A DNA stretch of 14,094 bases. Source: JABCZZ01 sp964454545. Lineage in GTDB: Bacteria > Pseudomonadota > Alphaproteobacteria > Rickettsiales > JABCZZ01. The notes beneath the pieces were generated by a model. It was not told the origin of the DNA, did not search any database, and worked only from the letters and a program-made list of their open reading frames with translations. Positions 7,041-14,094 of this stretch are shown piece by piece. Where the stretch lies: positions 1-14,094 of the forward strand of contig CAYVTI010000052.1 of the NCBI GenBank assembly GCA_964454545.1, written 5' to 3'. Within the stretch, counting starts at the first letter, position 1. Every line of letters begins with the position of its first letter. The translations under genes were made by a program, and so were the position numbers.

Positions 7041-7595
7041 ATGCCAGCACTCACTACACCCAAAGCTGAAACCGGATGGAAAGCGCCGGATTTCCGTCTA
7101 AAAGGCACGGATGGTAAAACCTATTCCCTGAAAGATGCCAAAGGCCCGAAGGGCCTCGTCGTGATGTTCATATGTAATCACTGTCCGTTCGTGCAGGCGG
7201 TGGCCGTTAAGATAGCCGCTGACATGAAAGAACTGGCCGCACTGGGCGTGGGCAGCATTGCCATCATGTCCAACGACACGGAGAATTACCCGGAAGATTC
7301 ATTTGAGAATATGGCAAAATTCAAAGCACAGCATGATCTTATCTTTCCCTATGTTATCGATGAAACCCAGGAAGTGGCAAAAGAGTACGGTGCGGTATGC
7401 ACGCCGGATTTCTTTGGTTTTGACAGCAATCTTACCCTGCAGTATCGCGGCAGGCTGGATGCTTCAGGCATGCAGCGCACTCCGGGCGGCAAACGCGAGT
7501 TGTTCGAAGCGATGAAGATAGTTGCGGAAACGGGACGCGCTCCGTCAGCGCAGAACCCAAGTATCGGCTGCTCGATTAAGTGGCGCGAAGATTAA
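7041..7595 (+). CDS. Thioredoxin-fold redox protein (AhpC/TSA-redoxin type, CNHC active site)
   Basis: A 184-aa protein of the thioredoxin superfamily, most like the redoxin/AhpC-TSA branch. The N-terminal GWKAPDFRLKGTDGKTYSL is the usual strand-loop entry to this fold. FICNHCPF holds a CXXC pair at Cys45 and Cys48. A third cysteine follows in GAVCTPDFFGFD, where the cis-proline of the fold (TP) is found, and GCSIKWRED closes the protein. This set of motifs matches a widespread family of stand-alone cytosolic thioredoxin-like proteins without a defined substrate. No signal peptide is visible, so it is probably cytosolic. AGGAGG at 7031-7036 fixes the start at 7041. It converges on the chloride transporter gene with seven bases between stops. 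Confidence 0.88.
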   Translation: MPALTTPKAETGWKAPDFRLKGTDGKTYSLKDAKGPKGLVVMFICNHCPFVQAVAVKIAADMKELAALGVGSIAIMSNDTENYPEDSFENMAKFKAQHDLIFPYVIDETQEVAKEYGAVCTPDFFGFDSNLTLQYRGRLDASGMQRTPGGKRELFEAMKIVAETGRAPSAQNPSIGCSIKWRED

Positions 7596-7611
7596 GTAGC
7601 CTTCAGGCTGC
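7596..7611. terminator. Possible hairpin between convergent genes
   Basis: GTAGCC and GGCTGC can pair as six base pairs with one G-T wobble around a TTCA loop. The hairpin overlaps the clcA stop codon and directly follows the redoxin stop. No T-run follows on either strand, so intrinsic termination is doubtful. Confidence 0.25.
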
Positions 7612-8922
7612 GCCGATATGCGCCTGGTGCTTCTTGACTTCGATGATGAAGTTCTTGGCCAGTGCATGATATAGCGATTTGGGGCAGAAGAGGCGGCTGA
7701 CAGCGGAAGCGATGAGTGCAGCGGCGATAAGCGGCACTGCGGTTGTGCCTTTTCCGGTGATTTCCAATACCACGACAAAAGCGGTTATCGGCGCCTGCGT
7801 AACGCCAGCGAAATAGGCAGCCATAGCTAGGAGAATAATGCCCTGCATGGGCGTAGCGGGAAACAGCGCGGCTATTTCACCGCCGATTTCTGCTCCGACG
7901 GAAAGGCTGGGGGAAAAAATTCCTCCCGGGATGCCGCTCACCGCGCATATGGCGGTTGCCAGAAGTTTTGCAGGCGCCTGCCACCAATGTGGTTCCAGGG
8001 AGCCGTGCAATAGTGAATAACCGATATCGTAACCGCTGCCAAAAGTGGATTTATGGGTTATCAGGCCGATGAAGGCGATTGCCATTCCGCACAGGCCGGC
8101 AAACATGGCCGGGTGTTCATTAATATAACAGTTTCCGGCTTCGCGCAGGTATTTGCCTCCGTCAAGAACCAGCCTGCAGAACGTTCCGCCCATTAGCCCT
8201 CCCACAAGGCCAACGGCTGCAATCGCAAGCCAGTCTCTTGTAACGGAAAGCTCAGTGCTGACATAGCCGAAATAATCGTAGTTTCCGGTTATGGACATTG
8301 CCGCCGCGCCCGAAAATACGATTGCGGCCAGCACGATGGAACTATTGCGGTGCTCGAATGCCCGTGCCATTTCCTCGATCGCAAAGACGATGCCAGCCAG
8401 AGGCGTGTTAAAAGCTGCGGCAACTCCCGCCGAAGCTCCGGCAAGCACGATGCCGCGTTCCGCCCGCATGCCTCCCATGCCTGCAAAAAGGAGCAGGAGC
8501 GAGGCGCCCACCTGCACGGTTGGGCCTTCACGGCCAATGGATGCCCCGCCCAGCAAGCCAATAATGGTGATAAACATCTTGTTTAAAATGATATGGCTGC
8601 CCAGGAGGTAATTCCTGCTCGCCCGATCGCGTAATATGCGTGCGGCAATTGCCTGCGGAATGCCGCTGCCGGGTGCGGAAGGGCAGAATGTCTTTGTAAG
8701 CCACGCAGCCACGGTGAAACAGGCAGGACATATAATCAGGGATAGCCATGCGTCGTGACTGAGCACACGGTTGAATGTTTGCTGGGCCCAGTCCGCTGCT
8801 ATGGCGAAGTAGGAAGCAGTGATACCGATGAGAAGGGCGCCAACCCAGAATACCAGCCGTTTGCGCCATAGAGCAGGGGAGAGCAAGATTATCCTGAGTT
8901 TACGGATATGGTTCGCATTCAT
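7603..8922 (-). CDS. clcA: ClC-type chloride channel / H+-Cl- antiporter
   Basis: Polytopic inner-membrane protein of the ClC family. The chloride-binding motifs are intact, numbered from ATG 8922: GSGIP with Ser86, GREGP with the gating glutamate Glu132, GGIFSPS, and a C-terminal SLYHAL whose Tyr418 matches the central tyrosine of E. coli ClC-ec1. The segment FNTPLAGIVFAIEEM keeps the second glutamate (Glu184) that carries protons in ClC-ec1. That suggests an antiporter rather than a passive channel. There are no C-terminal CBS domains. A GTG at 8934 would add four residues. I prefer ATG 8922 because AAGGTG lies nine bases before it. It follows ccoS by about 35 bases and is probably the last gene of the minus-strand unit. 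Confidence 0.93.
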   Translation of the reverse strand: MNANHIRKLRIILLSPALWRKRLVFWVGALLIGITASYFAIAADWAQQTFNRVLSHDAWLSLIICPACFTVAAWLTKTFCPSAPGSGIPQAIAARILRDRASRNYLLGSHIILNKMFITIIGLLGGASIGREGPTVQVGASLLLLFAGMGGMRAERGIVLAGASAGVAAAFNTPLAGIVFAIEEMARAFEHRNSSIVLAAIVFSGAAAMSITGNYDYFGYVSTELSVTRDWLAIAAVGLVGGLMGGTFCRLVLDGGKYLREAGNCYINEHPAMFAGLCGMAIAFIGLITHKSTFGSGYDIGYSLLHGSLEPHWWQAPAKLLATAICAVSGIPGGIFSPSLSVGAEIGGEIAALFPATPMQGIILLAMAAYFAGVTQAPITAFVVVLEITGKGTTAVPLIAAALIASAVSRLFCPKSLYHALAKNFIIEVKKHQAHIGAA

Positions 8923-8931
8923 GACTGGGGG

Positions 8932-8937
8932 CACCTT
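8932..8937 (-). promoter_or_regulatory. Ribosome binding site of clcA
   Basis: On the minus strand AAGGTG, within an A-rich leader, ends nine bases before ATG 8922. The alternative GTG start at 8934 overlaps this site and would have no spaced ribosome site of its own. Confidence 0.5.
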
Positions 8938-8957
8938 TTTTGTTTTTTTGTTAGTAT

Positions 8958-9095
8958 TTAGTCGTCTTTCAAAATCCGCTCAGCATTACCCTTTGGATCA
9001 TCGAACTGGTCATTGCCCAGTGCCCAGAAGAAGGCAGCGAGCGCAATACAGCTTATTGCAAGCGTGATGGGTATCAGATATACCATGACTTCCAT
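8958..9095 (-). CDS. ccoS: cbb3-type cytochrome oxidase assembly protein CcoS
   Basis: A 45-aa single-helix membrane protein. The hydrophobic segment VYLIPITLAISCIALAAFFW (residues 5-24) is followed by ALGNDQFDDPKGNAERILKDD. The QFDD...RIL block is the CcoS/FixS signature. CcoS is needed for active cbb3 cytochrome c oxidase; in characterised bacteria it works with the copper ATPase CcoI on cofactor insertion. The ATG at 9095 shares its A with the ccoI stop codon (TAATG). A strong GAGGAGG (plus-strand 9104-9110) inside the ccoI end lies eight bases before it, so the two are translationally coupled. Length and position directly after ccoI match the usual ccoGHIS layout, although the ccoG, ccoH and structural genes are absent here. 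Confidence 0.93.
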   Translation of the reverse strand: MEVMVYLIPITLAISCIALAAFFWALGNDQFDDPKGNAERILKDD

Positions 9096-11266
9096 TACTT
9101 CAGCCTCCTCATCCGGTTAAGCCTGAGCGAGTTAAGAATTACGATAATCGAAGATGAAGACATGGCAACGGCGGCGATGAGCGGCGTTACTTCGCCCATA
9201 ATAGCCAGCGGCACGGCGACGATATTGTAAATGAATGAAAGCGTAAAATTCTGTTTTACCAGCTGGACGCTGGCTCTTGCAATATTTATGGCTTCTATCA
9301 CGGGTGACAGACGTTCGCCCTGGAACACGATGTCCGCAGTGTTCTGGGTAATATCTATGGCCGAGGACGGCGACATGGAAACATTGGCGCTGGCCAGCGC
9401 CGGGGCGTCGTTCAGCCCGTCCCCCACCATCAGCACCTTATGTCCTTTTTCCTTGAGCGCATGGATGCGCTCGGTTTTCTCCACGGGAGTGATTTGCGCG
9501 GCATAGTTATCAATTCCAAGCATTTCTACGGTTGCGTGCACGGCAGGCTTGCGGTCACCGGAGAGCAGAACAACAGCTAAATTCCTTTCTTTAAGTTTCT
9601 TTATCACTTCTGCGGTATCCGGCCTTAGCGCATCGGCAAAAACAAAGCGCACAGGCAGTGCGCCTTCAACATTCAGCCATAGCTCAAGCATATCGTCTTT
9701 GGGGGCACTGTTATTTCCACACCAGTCGCGCCTGCCAAGTTTTACCACTTTTCCGCTATAGATAGCGCTTAACCCGTTGCCGGGTTCTTCCTTCACGTCC
9801 AGTTGCAGGATTTCACCATTCCATGCATTGTGAATTGCGCGTGATAATGGGTGCTTGCTCTGCGCTGCAAGCGATGCGGCAAGCTGCATATCCTGCGGAT
9901 TATAGCTATTGACAAGTTGCGGTTTGCCGAGCGTCAGAGTTCCGGTTTTATCGAACACGACAGTATCGATGACTGCAAGCCGTTCAAGCGCATCACCGGA
10001 TTTCAGAAGCATTGCTTTGCGGAACAGCAGGCCGGAGGCAACTACCTGTACCACGGGTACGGCAAGTCCCAGTGCGCAGGGGCAGGTGATGATAAGCACC
10101 GTGGTCGCGTTCATCAGCGCCTTTTGCCAGGCTATGGCCGAAAGCCAGCCTAGGAAAGTACCCAGAGCCAGAACATGCACGACCGGCGTATAATAGCCGG
10201 CCACCTTGTCCGCAAGCTGCATGTAGTGTGCCTGCCCCTGTTCGGCGTTTTCCATCAGCCGCACGATATCGGCGAGCAGGCTTTGATCGCTGGCTTTGGA
10301 CACGGTGAGCTCAAGCGGGCCTGACATGTTGATCATCCCGGCAAACAGTTTCTGTCCGGCTGTAGCGCGCTGCGGCACGGTTTCACCCGTTATCAGGCTG
10401 GTATCGATATCGGAAATGCCGGAGGTTATGATGCCGTCTGCGGCGATCTTTTCACCGCTGGCAACAAGCAGTTGCATTCCCGGCAGGATGTCGCGTATTG
10501 GCAAGGTGCGGGTTTTCCCGTTTTCGCGGATGGTGGCCACTCCCTGCATCATGGCAAGCAAGTCCTGCGCGGCGGCCCGCGCCCGCCCCCGGGCTTTCCT
10601 GTCAAGGTAACGCCCGATAAGCAGGAAGAACAGCAGCATGGTGGAGGAATCAAAATAGACATATTCCCCGTGACGCATGGTCTCAAACAGGCTCATGGCG
10701 GCAGCCAGTATGACCGCGAGCGAGATAGGAACGTCCATGTTGGTGCGCAGGTGGCTGAGCGCGCTCAAGGCTGAGCGGAAATAGGGTTGCCCAGCATAGG
10801 CAATGGCCGGAAGGGCAAGGAGCGCCGAAACCCAGTGCAGCAGGTCACGCGTGGCAATGCCCATGCTCTGTTGCGTTGATGTCCATAAGGCAAAGGAAAA
10901 TAACATGATGTTCCCGGCGGCAAATCCAGAAACCGCTATACATTTGAGAAGGAATTTTTCTTCATTGGTGTCGCTCTGGTTTTTGGTTTCCTGATCAAAC
11001 GGGGCAAAACTATAGCCCAGATCCGTTGCCTTGGCTACTAACTCATTACCGTGTTCCACGGTACCCTGCCAGCTTAAGGCGAGCCGGTTGGTGGAGAGAT
11101 TGACCCGGGCTTTTGCGCCGGGTTCGTTGTTCAACGTCGATTCGATGCGCCAGGCGCAAGAGGCGCAGTGCATGCCGTCCACCATAAGGTTCAGGGTGTT
11201 GCCGCCATCCTTGCCGGTTTTTACGAAGCTTGACAGGTCAACAGGCTGTTGTTCTTTTGTATTCAT
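9095..11266 (-). CDS. ccoI: Copper-translocating P-type ATPase for cbb3 oxidase assembly (CcoI/FixI)
   Basis: P1B-type ATPase of the inner membrane. It moves Cu+ outward for assembly of the CuB site of cbb3 oxidase. Domains in order (numbered from ATG 11266): an N-terminal heavy-metal domain with GMHCASC (Cys34, Cys37), about eight membrane segments with the ion-site motif CPC at residues 395-397, phosphatase motif TGET, phosphorylation motif DKTGT with Asp439, KHPLS (the HP motif), and GDGLNDAPAL. The directly following ccoS identifies it as CcoI/FixI rather than a detoxifying CopA. A start at 11305 is open, but GGAGTGG (11274-11280) lies seven bases before ATG 11266. The gene starts 29 bases inside the end of rmlB. 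The 723-aa product looks intact. Confidence 0.93.
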   Translation of the reverse strand: MNTKEQQPVDLSSFVKTGKDGGNTLNLMVDGMHCASCAWRIESTLNNEPGAKARVNLSTNRLALSWQGTVEHGNELVAKATDLGYSFAPFDQETKNQSDTNEEKFLLKCIAVSGFAAGNIMLFSFALWTSTQQSMGIATRDLLHWVSALLALPAIAYAGQPYFRSALSALSHLRTNMDVPISLAVILAAAMSLFETMRHGEYVYFDSSTMLLFFLLIGRYLDRKARGRARAAAQDLLAMMQGVATIRENGKTRTLPIRDILPGMQLLVASGEKIAADGIITSGISDIDTSLITGETVPQRATAGQKLFAGMINMSGPLELTVSKASDQSLLADIVRLMENAEQGQAHYMQLADKVAGYYTPVVHVLALGTFLGWLSAIAWQKALMNATTVLIITCPCALGLAVPVVQVVASGLLFRKAMLLKSGDALERLAVIDTVVFDKTGTLTLGKPQLVNSYNPQDMQLAASLAAQSKHPLSRAIHNAWNGEILQLDVKEEPGNGLSAIYSGKVVKLGRRDWCGNNSAPKDDMLELWLNVEGALPVRFVFADALRPDTAEVIKKLKERNLAVVLLSGDRKPAVHATVEMLGIDNYAAQITPVEKTERIHALKEKGHKVLMVGDGLNDAPALASANVSMSPSSAIDITQNTADIVFQGERLSPVIEAINIARASVQLVKQNFTLSFIYNIVAVPLAIMGEVTPLIAAVAMSSSSIIVILNSLRLNRMRRLK

Positions 11267-12260
11267 TAACGTACCACTCCACGGTACTGCGCAATCCAGA
11301 GTCAAAGTTATGTTGATGCCTGAATCCTAAAGCGCGGCATGCCTTGCTATCATCGATGGCATAACGGTAGTCGTGTCCCAGGCGGTCTTTGACAAATTCA
11401 ATCTGGGCTTCATAAGGATTAGCGCTTTTGCCGGGCACCAGATCATTCAGAATCTTGCATATTCTGCGCACCAGTTCAATATTGGTGATTTCGCTGTCAC
11501 CGCCGAAGCAGTAAGTTTCTCCTGGCATACCTTTCTCAAGCGCAAGCGCGACTCCGCTACAATGATCTTCCACATGAATCCAGTCACGGATATTTCTGCC
11601 GTCACCATATACGGGCAGCTTTTTGCCGGATAGCGCATTGCTGACGATAACAGGAATGAGCTTCTCCGGGTATTGGCGCGGGCCGTAATTATTGCTGCAA
11701 TTGGTAATGATGGTAGGCAATTTGTAAGTGGCGAACCAGGCTTGTGCCAGAAGATCGCTTGAGGCTTTGGACGCCGAATAAGGTGAATTAGGGCGCCTGG
11801 GCGAATTTTCATCGAATTTCCCGGTCTCTCCCAAGGCTCCGTATACTTCATCGGTCGATACGTGGATAAACCGGAAATCATCCTTTTTATCCTTCGCCAT
11901 CTCATTCCAGTATTCGCGCGCCGCTTCGAGCAGGATGTAAGTGCCGACGATATTGGTTTCAATAAAGACCGCCGGTTTGCTTATCGAGTTATCGACATGT
12001 GATTCAGCGGCAAAATGCACGATGGCATCAATGGAATGCTGGCGCAGCAGGGATTGCACTAATTTACCGTCCGTTATGCTGCCGACGATGAGTTCATAAT
12101 TACTGGGTTTTATCCATTCCAGGTTTTCGCGGTTGCCGGCATAAGTCAGCGCATCCAGCACGATTACCTTCTGTCCTTTAGCAACGGATTGCGCCACGAA
12201 TGCGCTGCCAATAAAACCGGCGCCGCCCGTGACAAGAATATTTTTGCGCGTTACTGCCAT
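11238..12260 (-). CDS. rmlB: dTDP-glucose 4,6-dehydratase
   Basis: Extended short-chain dehydrogenase that turns dTDP-glucose into dTDP-4-keto-6-deoxyglucose, the second step towards dTDP-rhamnose and related sugars of surface polysaccharides. It is cytosolic, with a bound NAD+. The Rossmann motif GGAGFIG lies at residues 12-18, FAAESHVD follows at 83-90, the catalytic Thr-Asp-Glu at 136-138 (STDEVYG), and YSASK with Tyr161 and Lys165. SNNYGPRQYPEKLIP and GDGRNIRDW are RmlB substrate-site segments. Asp-Glu after the threonine distinguishes it from simple epimerases. The 340-aa length is normal. It starts nine bases after the TonB-like gene with only a weak ribosome site, and its end overlaps ccoI. 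The rmlA, rmlC and rmlD genes are not in the window. Confidence 0.93.
   Translation of the reverse strand: MAVTRKNILVTGGAGFIGSAFVAQSVAKGQKVIVLDALTYAGNRENLEWIKPSNYELIVGSITDGKLVQSLLRQHSIDAIVHFAAESHVDNSISKPAVFIETNIVGTYILLEAAREYWNEMAKDKKDDFRFIHVSTDEVYGALGETGKFDENSPRRPNSPYSASKASSDLLAQAWFATYKLPTIITNCSNNYGPRQYPEKLIPVIVSNALSGKKLPVYGDGRNIRDWIHVEDHCSGVALALEKGMPGETYCFGGDSEITNIELVRRICKILNDLVPGKSANPYEAQIEFVKDRLGHDYRYAIDDSKACRALGFRHQHNFDSGLRSTVEWYVNEYKRTTAC
11274..11280 (-). promoter_or_regulatory. Ribosome binding site of ccoI
   Basis: On the minus strand GGAGTGG ends seven bases before ATG 11266. It lies inside the rmlB coding region and favours this start over the upstream in-frame ATG at 11305. Confidence 0.55.
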
Positions 12261-12269
12261 AATCCGCGA

Positions 12270-13082
12270 TTATTTAAGCCTGAAGCTGACTGGAATCAAA
12301 AACTCCAGCTCACTACCCTCAGGATAATTATCCGGCACATGCGGCACCGGATCGGAATCACGTACCATAGCCAGCGCCGCTTCATCTATCATGCCATTGC
12401 CAGATGAGGTGTCTATGGCGCTATATATGATATGGCCGTCGCGGTTGATGCGTATGCGCACTACTGCGTTGCCTTCAATCTTCTGCTGCCTTGCCGCTTC
12501 CGGGTATGTTTTATGCTTTGCCATCCATAATGAGATTTCCTGCTCGTAGTTTCTTACTATCTCCAGGCCATATTTACTGCCGCTCATGGAGGTCCCGTTA
12601 CCTTGCCCTTTCCGCGCCAGATCGCTTTCACGCACATATTTCTTGGGCTTTGCGAGCAGCTGCGCGTTGCTCAAGATATTTTCAAGAGATTTTTCGTTTG
12701 TTCTTTTCTCGCGGTCCTGCGCAAGTATCGACGCAAGCGGTTTATGCTTGTTGGCGGAGTATATTTTATTCGCCGTCACCTGGAGCGATCTTTGCGGAAC
12801 CGCCTTATCTCCCTGCTCTTCCTGTGCCTCCGCCTTGGCGCCCGGCATGGTGGACTCTTTTGGCATATCCACTTCCGCACTACCGGCATTGAGCTTTATA
12901 TTGAGCACGCGTACGGGAATGATAAGCGGCTGTTCGCGCGGCGTCATCGAATAAATTCCCATGATGATAAGATGCAGGAGGGCAGCAAGGCCAACCATGA
13001 TTACGAAGTCCGTTTCATGAAGATGGGAGCCGAATTCGGAATACTGGCTAAGACTTTTTACTTCTGGCGGGCGGAAAAACAT
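12270..13082 (-). CDS. TonB-like energy transducer with C-terminal TonB domain
   Basis: A 270-aa protein with one predicted membrane helix near the N terminus (about 26-45, DFVIMVGLAALLHLIIMGIY) and a C-terminal TonB domain (about residues 190-270). In it, YPEAARQQKIEGNAVVRIRINRDG and the closing FLIPVSFRL are typical of the TonB C-terminal family. His37 within the helix may match the conserved transmembrane histidine of TonB. TonB links the ExbB-ExbD proton motor to outer-membrane receptors, but those partners are not here, and TolA-like roles are also possible. The linker (50-190) is charged and lacks the long Pro-Lys/Pro-Glu repeats of classical TonB. The start at 13082 has no clear ribosome site. 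It lies 19 bases after the 313-aa gene and nine before rmlB. Confidence 0.8.
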   Translation of the reverse strand: MFFRPPEVKSLSQYSEFGSHLHETDFVIMVGLAALLHLIIMGIYSMTPREQPLIIPVRVLNIKLNAGSAEVDMPKESTMPGAKAEAQEEQGDKAVPQRSLQVTANKIYSANKHKPLASILAQDREKRTNEKSLENILSNAQLLAKPKKYVRESDLARKGQGNGTSMSGSKYGLEIVRNYEQEISLWMAKHKTYPEAARQQKIEGNAVVRIRINRDGHIIYSAIDTSSGNGMIDEAALAMVRDSDPVPHVPDNYPEGSELEFLIPVSFRLK

Positions 13083-13101
13083 ATTCTTATATTATTCGCT
13101 G

Positions 13102-14043
13102 TTAGCTAATCCTTGAAAAGTTTCTACGGGCAATACTGGCTTTTATAACGTCAATTTTGCCTTCCAGTCCATCGCCTATTATGCCCGCTGCTTTTATATT
13201 ATATATAAATTGATTAAAATCAATACCTTCATCTCCAATGCCGGCTATTTTACTTTTGGGCTTCTTTATATGAAAATCAATATACCTGGTTTCATTTCCA
13301 TATTCTTTTACTGTGTAGGAGCGGGTTGTAATCCGTAGGTCTGGCAAGCGTTCCAGCCCAGACATCAGTGATTCCATGAGCGGTTTACTATCTGCCGTAT
13401 CACGGAACCTGTATCCTACAACTTTTCCATTCTTTCTGGCAATGGTAATGCGTTCCATAGACTCTGAAGGGATATGCCAATGAACCACCCTGTCGGGCAT
13501 TCTTATATTAGAAAAGACAGAATATTTTCTGGCTGCCTTGGTTTCCTCTATCAGATTCCCAAGAAAACCAGGTTTTTCAACTTCCTGGCGTTTGGCCAGC
13601 ATGGCATCATAGTCTCCTGATCTCGCATCATAATAGATGCCGCGCAGGGTCAGGTATAGCTGAGCATAGAAGCTGAAGAAATTATTCTGTTCATCGGAAT
13701 GCACGGCAGCATCGGCGACATCATAACCTTTAAGAGCAAATAATAATTCATTTTCTCTTATATTTTTTATGATCTTCGCATTTGCAGCAGGATCATTTTT
13801 TGCATCCGGCAGCTTGCAATATAGTATGTCTTCCATGACGCTTGCCGCCTGGTCGGCGATTTTTATTTCTGCAATATCTTCTTTTAATTCCCTTGCCCGT
13901 CTTGCCTGGTATATGCGTTTTGCGCCGCCGTGCAATGCATCTGCTCTTTTTACGCGCCATGTCAGCCTGCCGTTATACAATACGGCATCATTTGTCAGCT
14001 CTGCCACTCCATTGCATATCTGTGTCAGCAATTTCTTATCCAT
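13102..14043 (-). CDS. Uncharacterised protein, possibly extending beyond the window
   Basis: I do not recognise this protein; from ATG 14043 it has 313 residues. No signal peptide or membrane segment is visible. It is rich in charged residues, with a Lys/Arg-rich N-terminal part (WRVKRADALHGGAKR), a predicted helical middle, and a C-terminal part of alternating charged strands (TTRSYTVKEYGNETRYIDFHIKKP). The reading frame stays open upstream to the window edge with helix-like coding content (EKLRDDLQGRLGRQD), and ATG 14043 has only a weak GCAGG before it. The true start may therefore lie outside and this may be the C-terminal part of a larger protein. It is followed at 19 bases by the TonB-like gene on the same strand, which suggests co-transcription but no function. 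Confidence 0.7.
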   Translation of the reverse strand: MDKKLLTQICNGVAELTNDAVLYNGRLTWRVKRADALHGGAKRIYQARRARELKEDIAEIKIADQAASVMEDILYCKLPDAKNDPAANAKIIKNIRENELLFALKGYDVADAAVHSDEQNNFFSFYAQLYLTLRGIYYDARSGDYDAMLAKRQEVEKPGFLGNLIEETKAARKYSVFSNIRMPDRVVHWHIPSESMERITIARKNGKVVGYRFRDTADSKPLMESLMSGLERLPDLRITTRSYTVKEYGNETRYIDFHIKKPKSKIAGIGDEGIDFNQFIYNIKAAGIIGDGLEGKIDVIKASIARRNFSRIS

Positions 14044-14094
14044 ATCTTGCCTGCCCAGCCTGCCTTGCAGATCGTCGCGTAATTTCTCAAGGGG

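Noticed and set aside
8934..8953. T-rich run (TTTTTTGTTTTTTTG) between clcA and ccoS as a terminator
   Set aside because: The T-run is on the plus strand, but the flanking genes are on the minus strand where it is an A-run. There is no stem before it, and it more likely forms the A-rich clcA leader.
12603..13109. 168-codon plus-strand frame opposite the TonB-like gene
   Set aside because: Antisense to a gene with a recognisable TonB domain. The translation is Arg/His/Phe-rich with no family match.
1..14094. CRISPR array, prophage, insertion sequence or defence island
   Set aside because: No regularly spaced repeats, transposase, integrase, phage structural or restriction-type genes were seen. 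Nearly all sequence is accounted for by housekeeping genes and two orphans.

Overview
The window reads as a chromosomal stretch of an alphaproteobacterium of moderate GC content. The DnaQ, LysA, ThiC and CcoI/CcoS sequences and the argH - small lipoprotein - lysA order all fit that group, but no rRNA is present and the genus cannot be named. Biosynthesis of arginine, lysine/diaminopimelate and thiamine is represented, together with a cbb3-oxidase maturation pair. This argues against a strongly reduced obligate endosymbiont. There is no sign of a prophage, insertion sequence, CRISPR array or defence island.

Left part (1-1108): the 3' end of dnaQ (DNA polymerase III proofreading subunit), then ohr (thiol peroxidase for organic hydroperoxides). 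The HIT-family gene hinT converges on ohr with 3 bases between the stop codons.

Forward operon (1149-5946): argH, a short lipoprotein gene resembling lptM, lysA and thiC. Each gene overlaps the next or lies a few bases from it, so one transcript probably serves arginine, lysine/cell-wall and thiamine-pyrimidine synthesis. No TPP riboswitch fits before thiC. The gap after thiC (5947-6059) carries small inverted repeats that look like dispersed intergenic elements.

Middle (6060-7595): an unrecognised two-helix membrane protein on the minus strand, a complete tRNA-Lys(TTT) with a good sigma70-type promoter, and a stand-alone thioredoxin-fold protein with a CNHC active site.

Right part (7603-14094, all minus strand): read in transcription order this is an unrecognised 313-aa (or longer) protein, a TonB-like protein, rmlB (dTDP-glucose 4,6-dehydratase), ccoI (copper P-type ATPase), ccoS and a ClC-type chloride transporter. 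Gaps are 19 and 9 bases, then overlaps of 29 and 1 bases, then about 35 bases, so this looks like one transcription unit of functionally unrelated genes. ccoS (45 aa) is easy to miss because of its size. The cbb3 oxidase subunits, the other rml genes and ExbB/ExbD partners are not in the window.

No convincing new multi-gene system was found. The most useful leads are the odd rmlB-ccoI-ccoS-clcA transcription unit, the two orphan proteins, the repeat cluster after thiC, the riboswitch-free thiC, and an apparent Asn at the DnaQ metal-ligand position.
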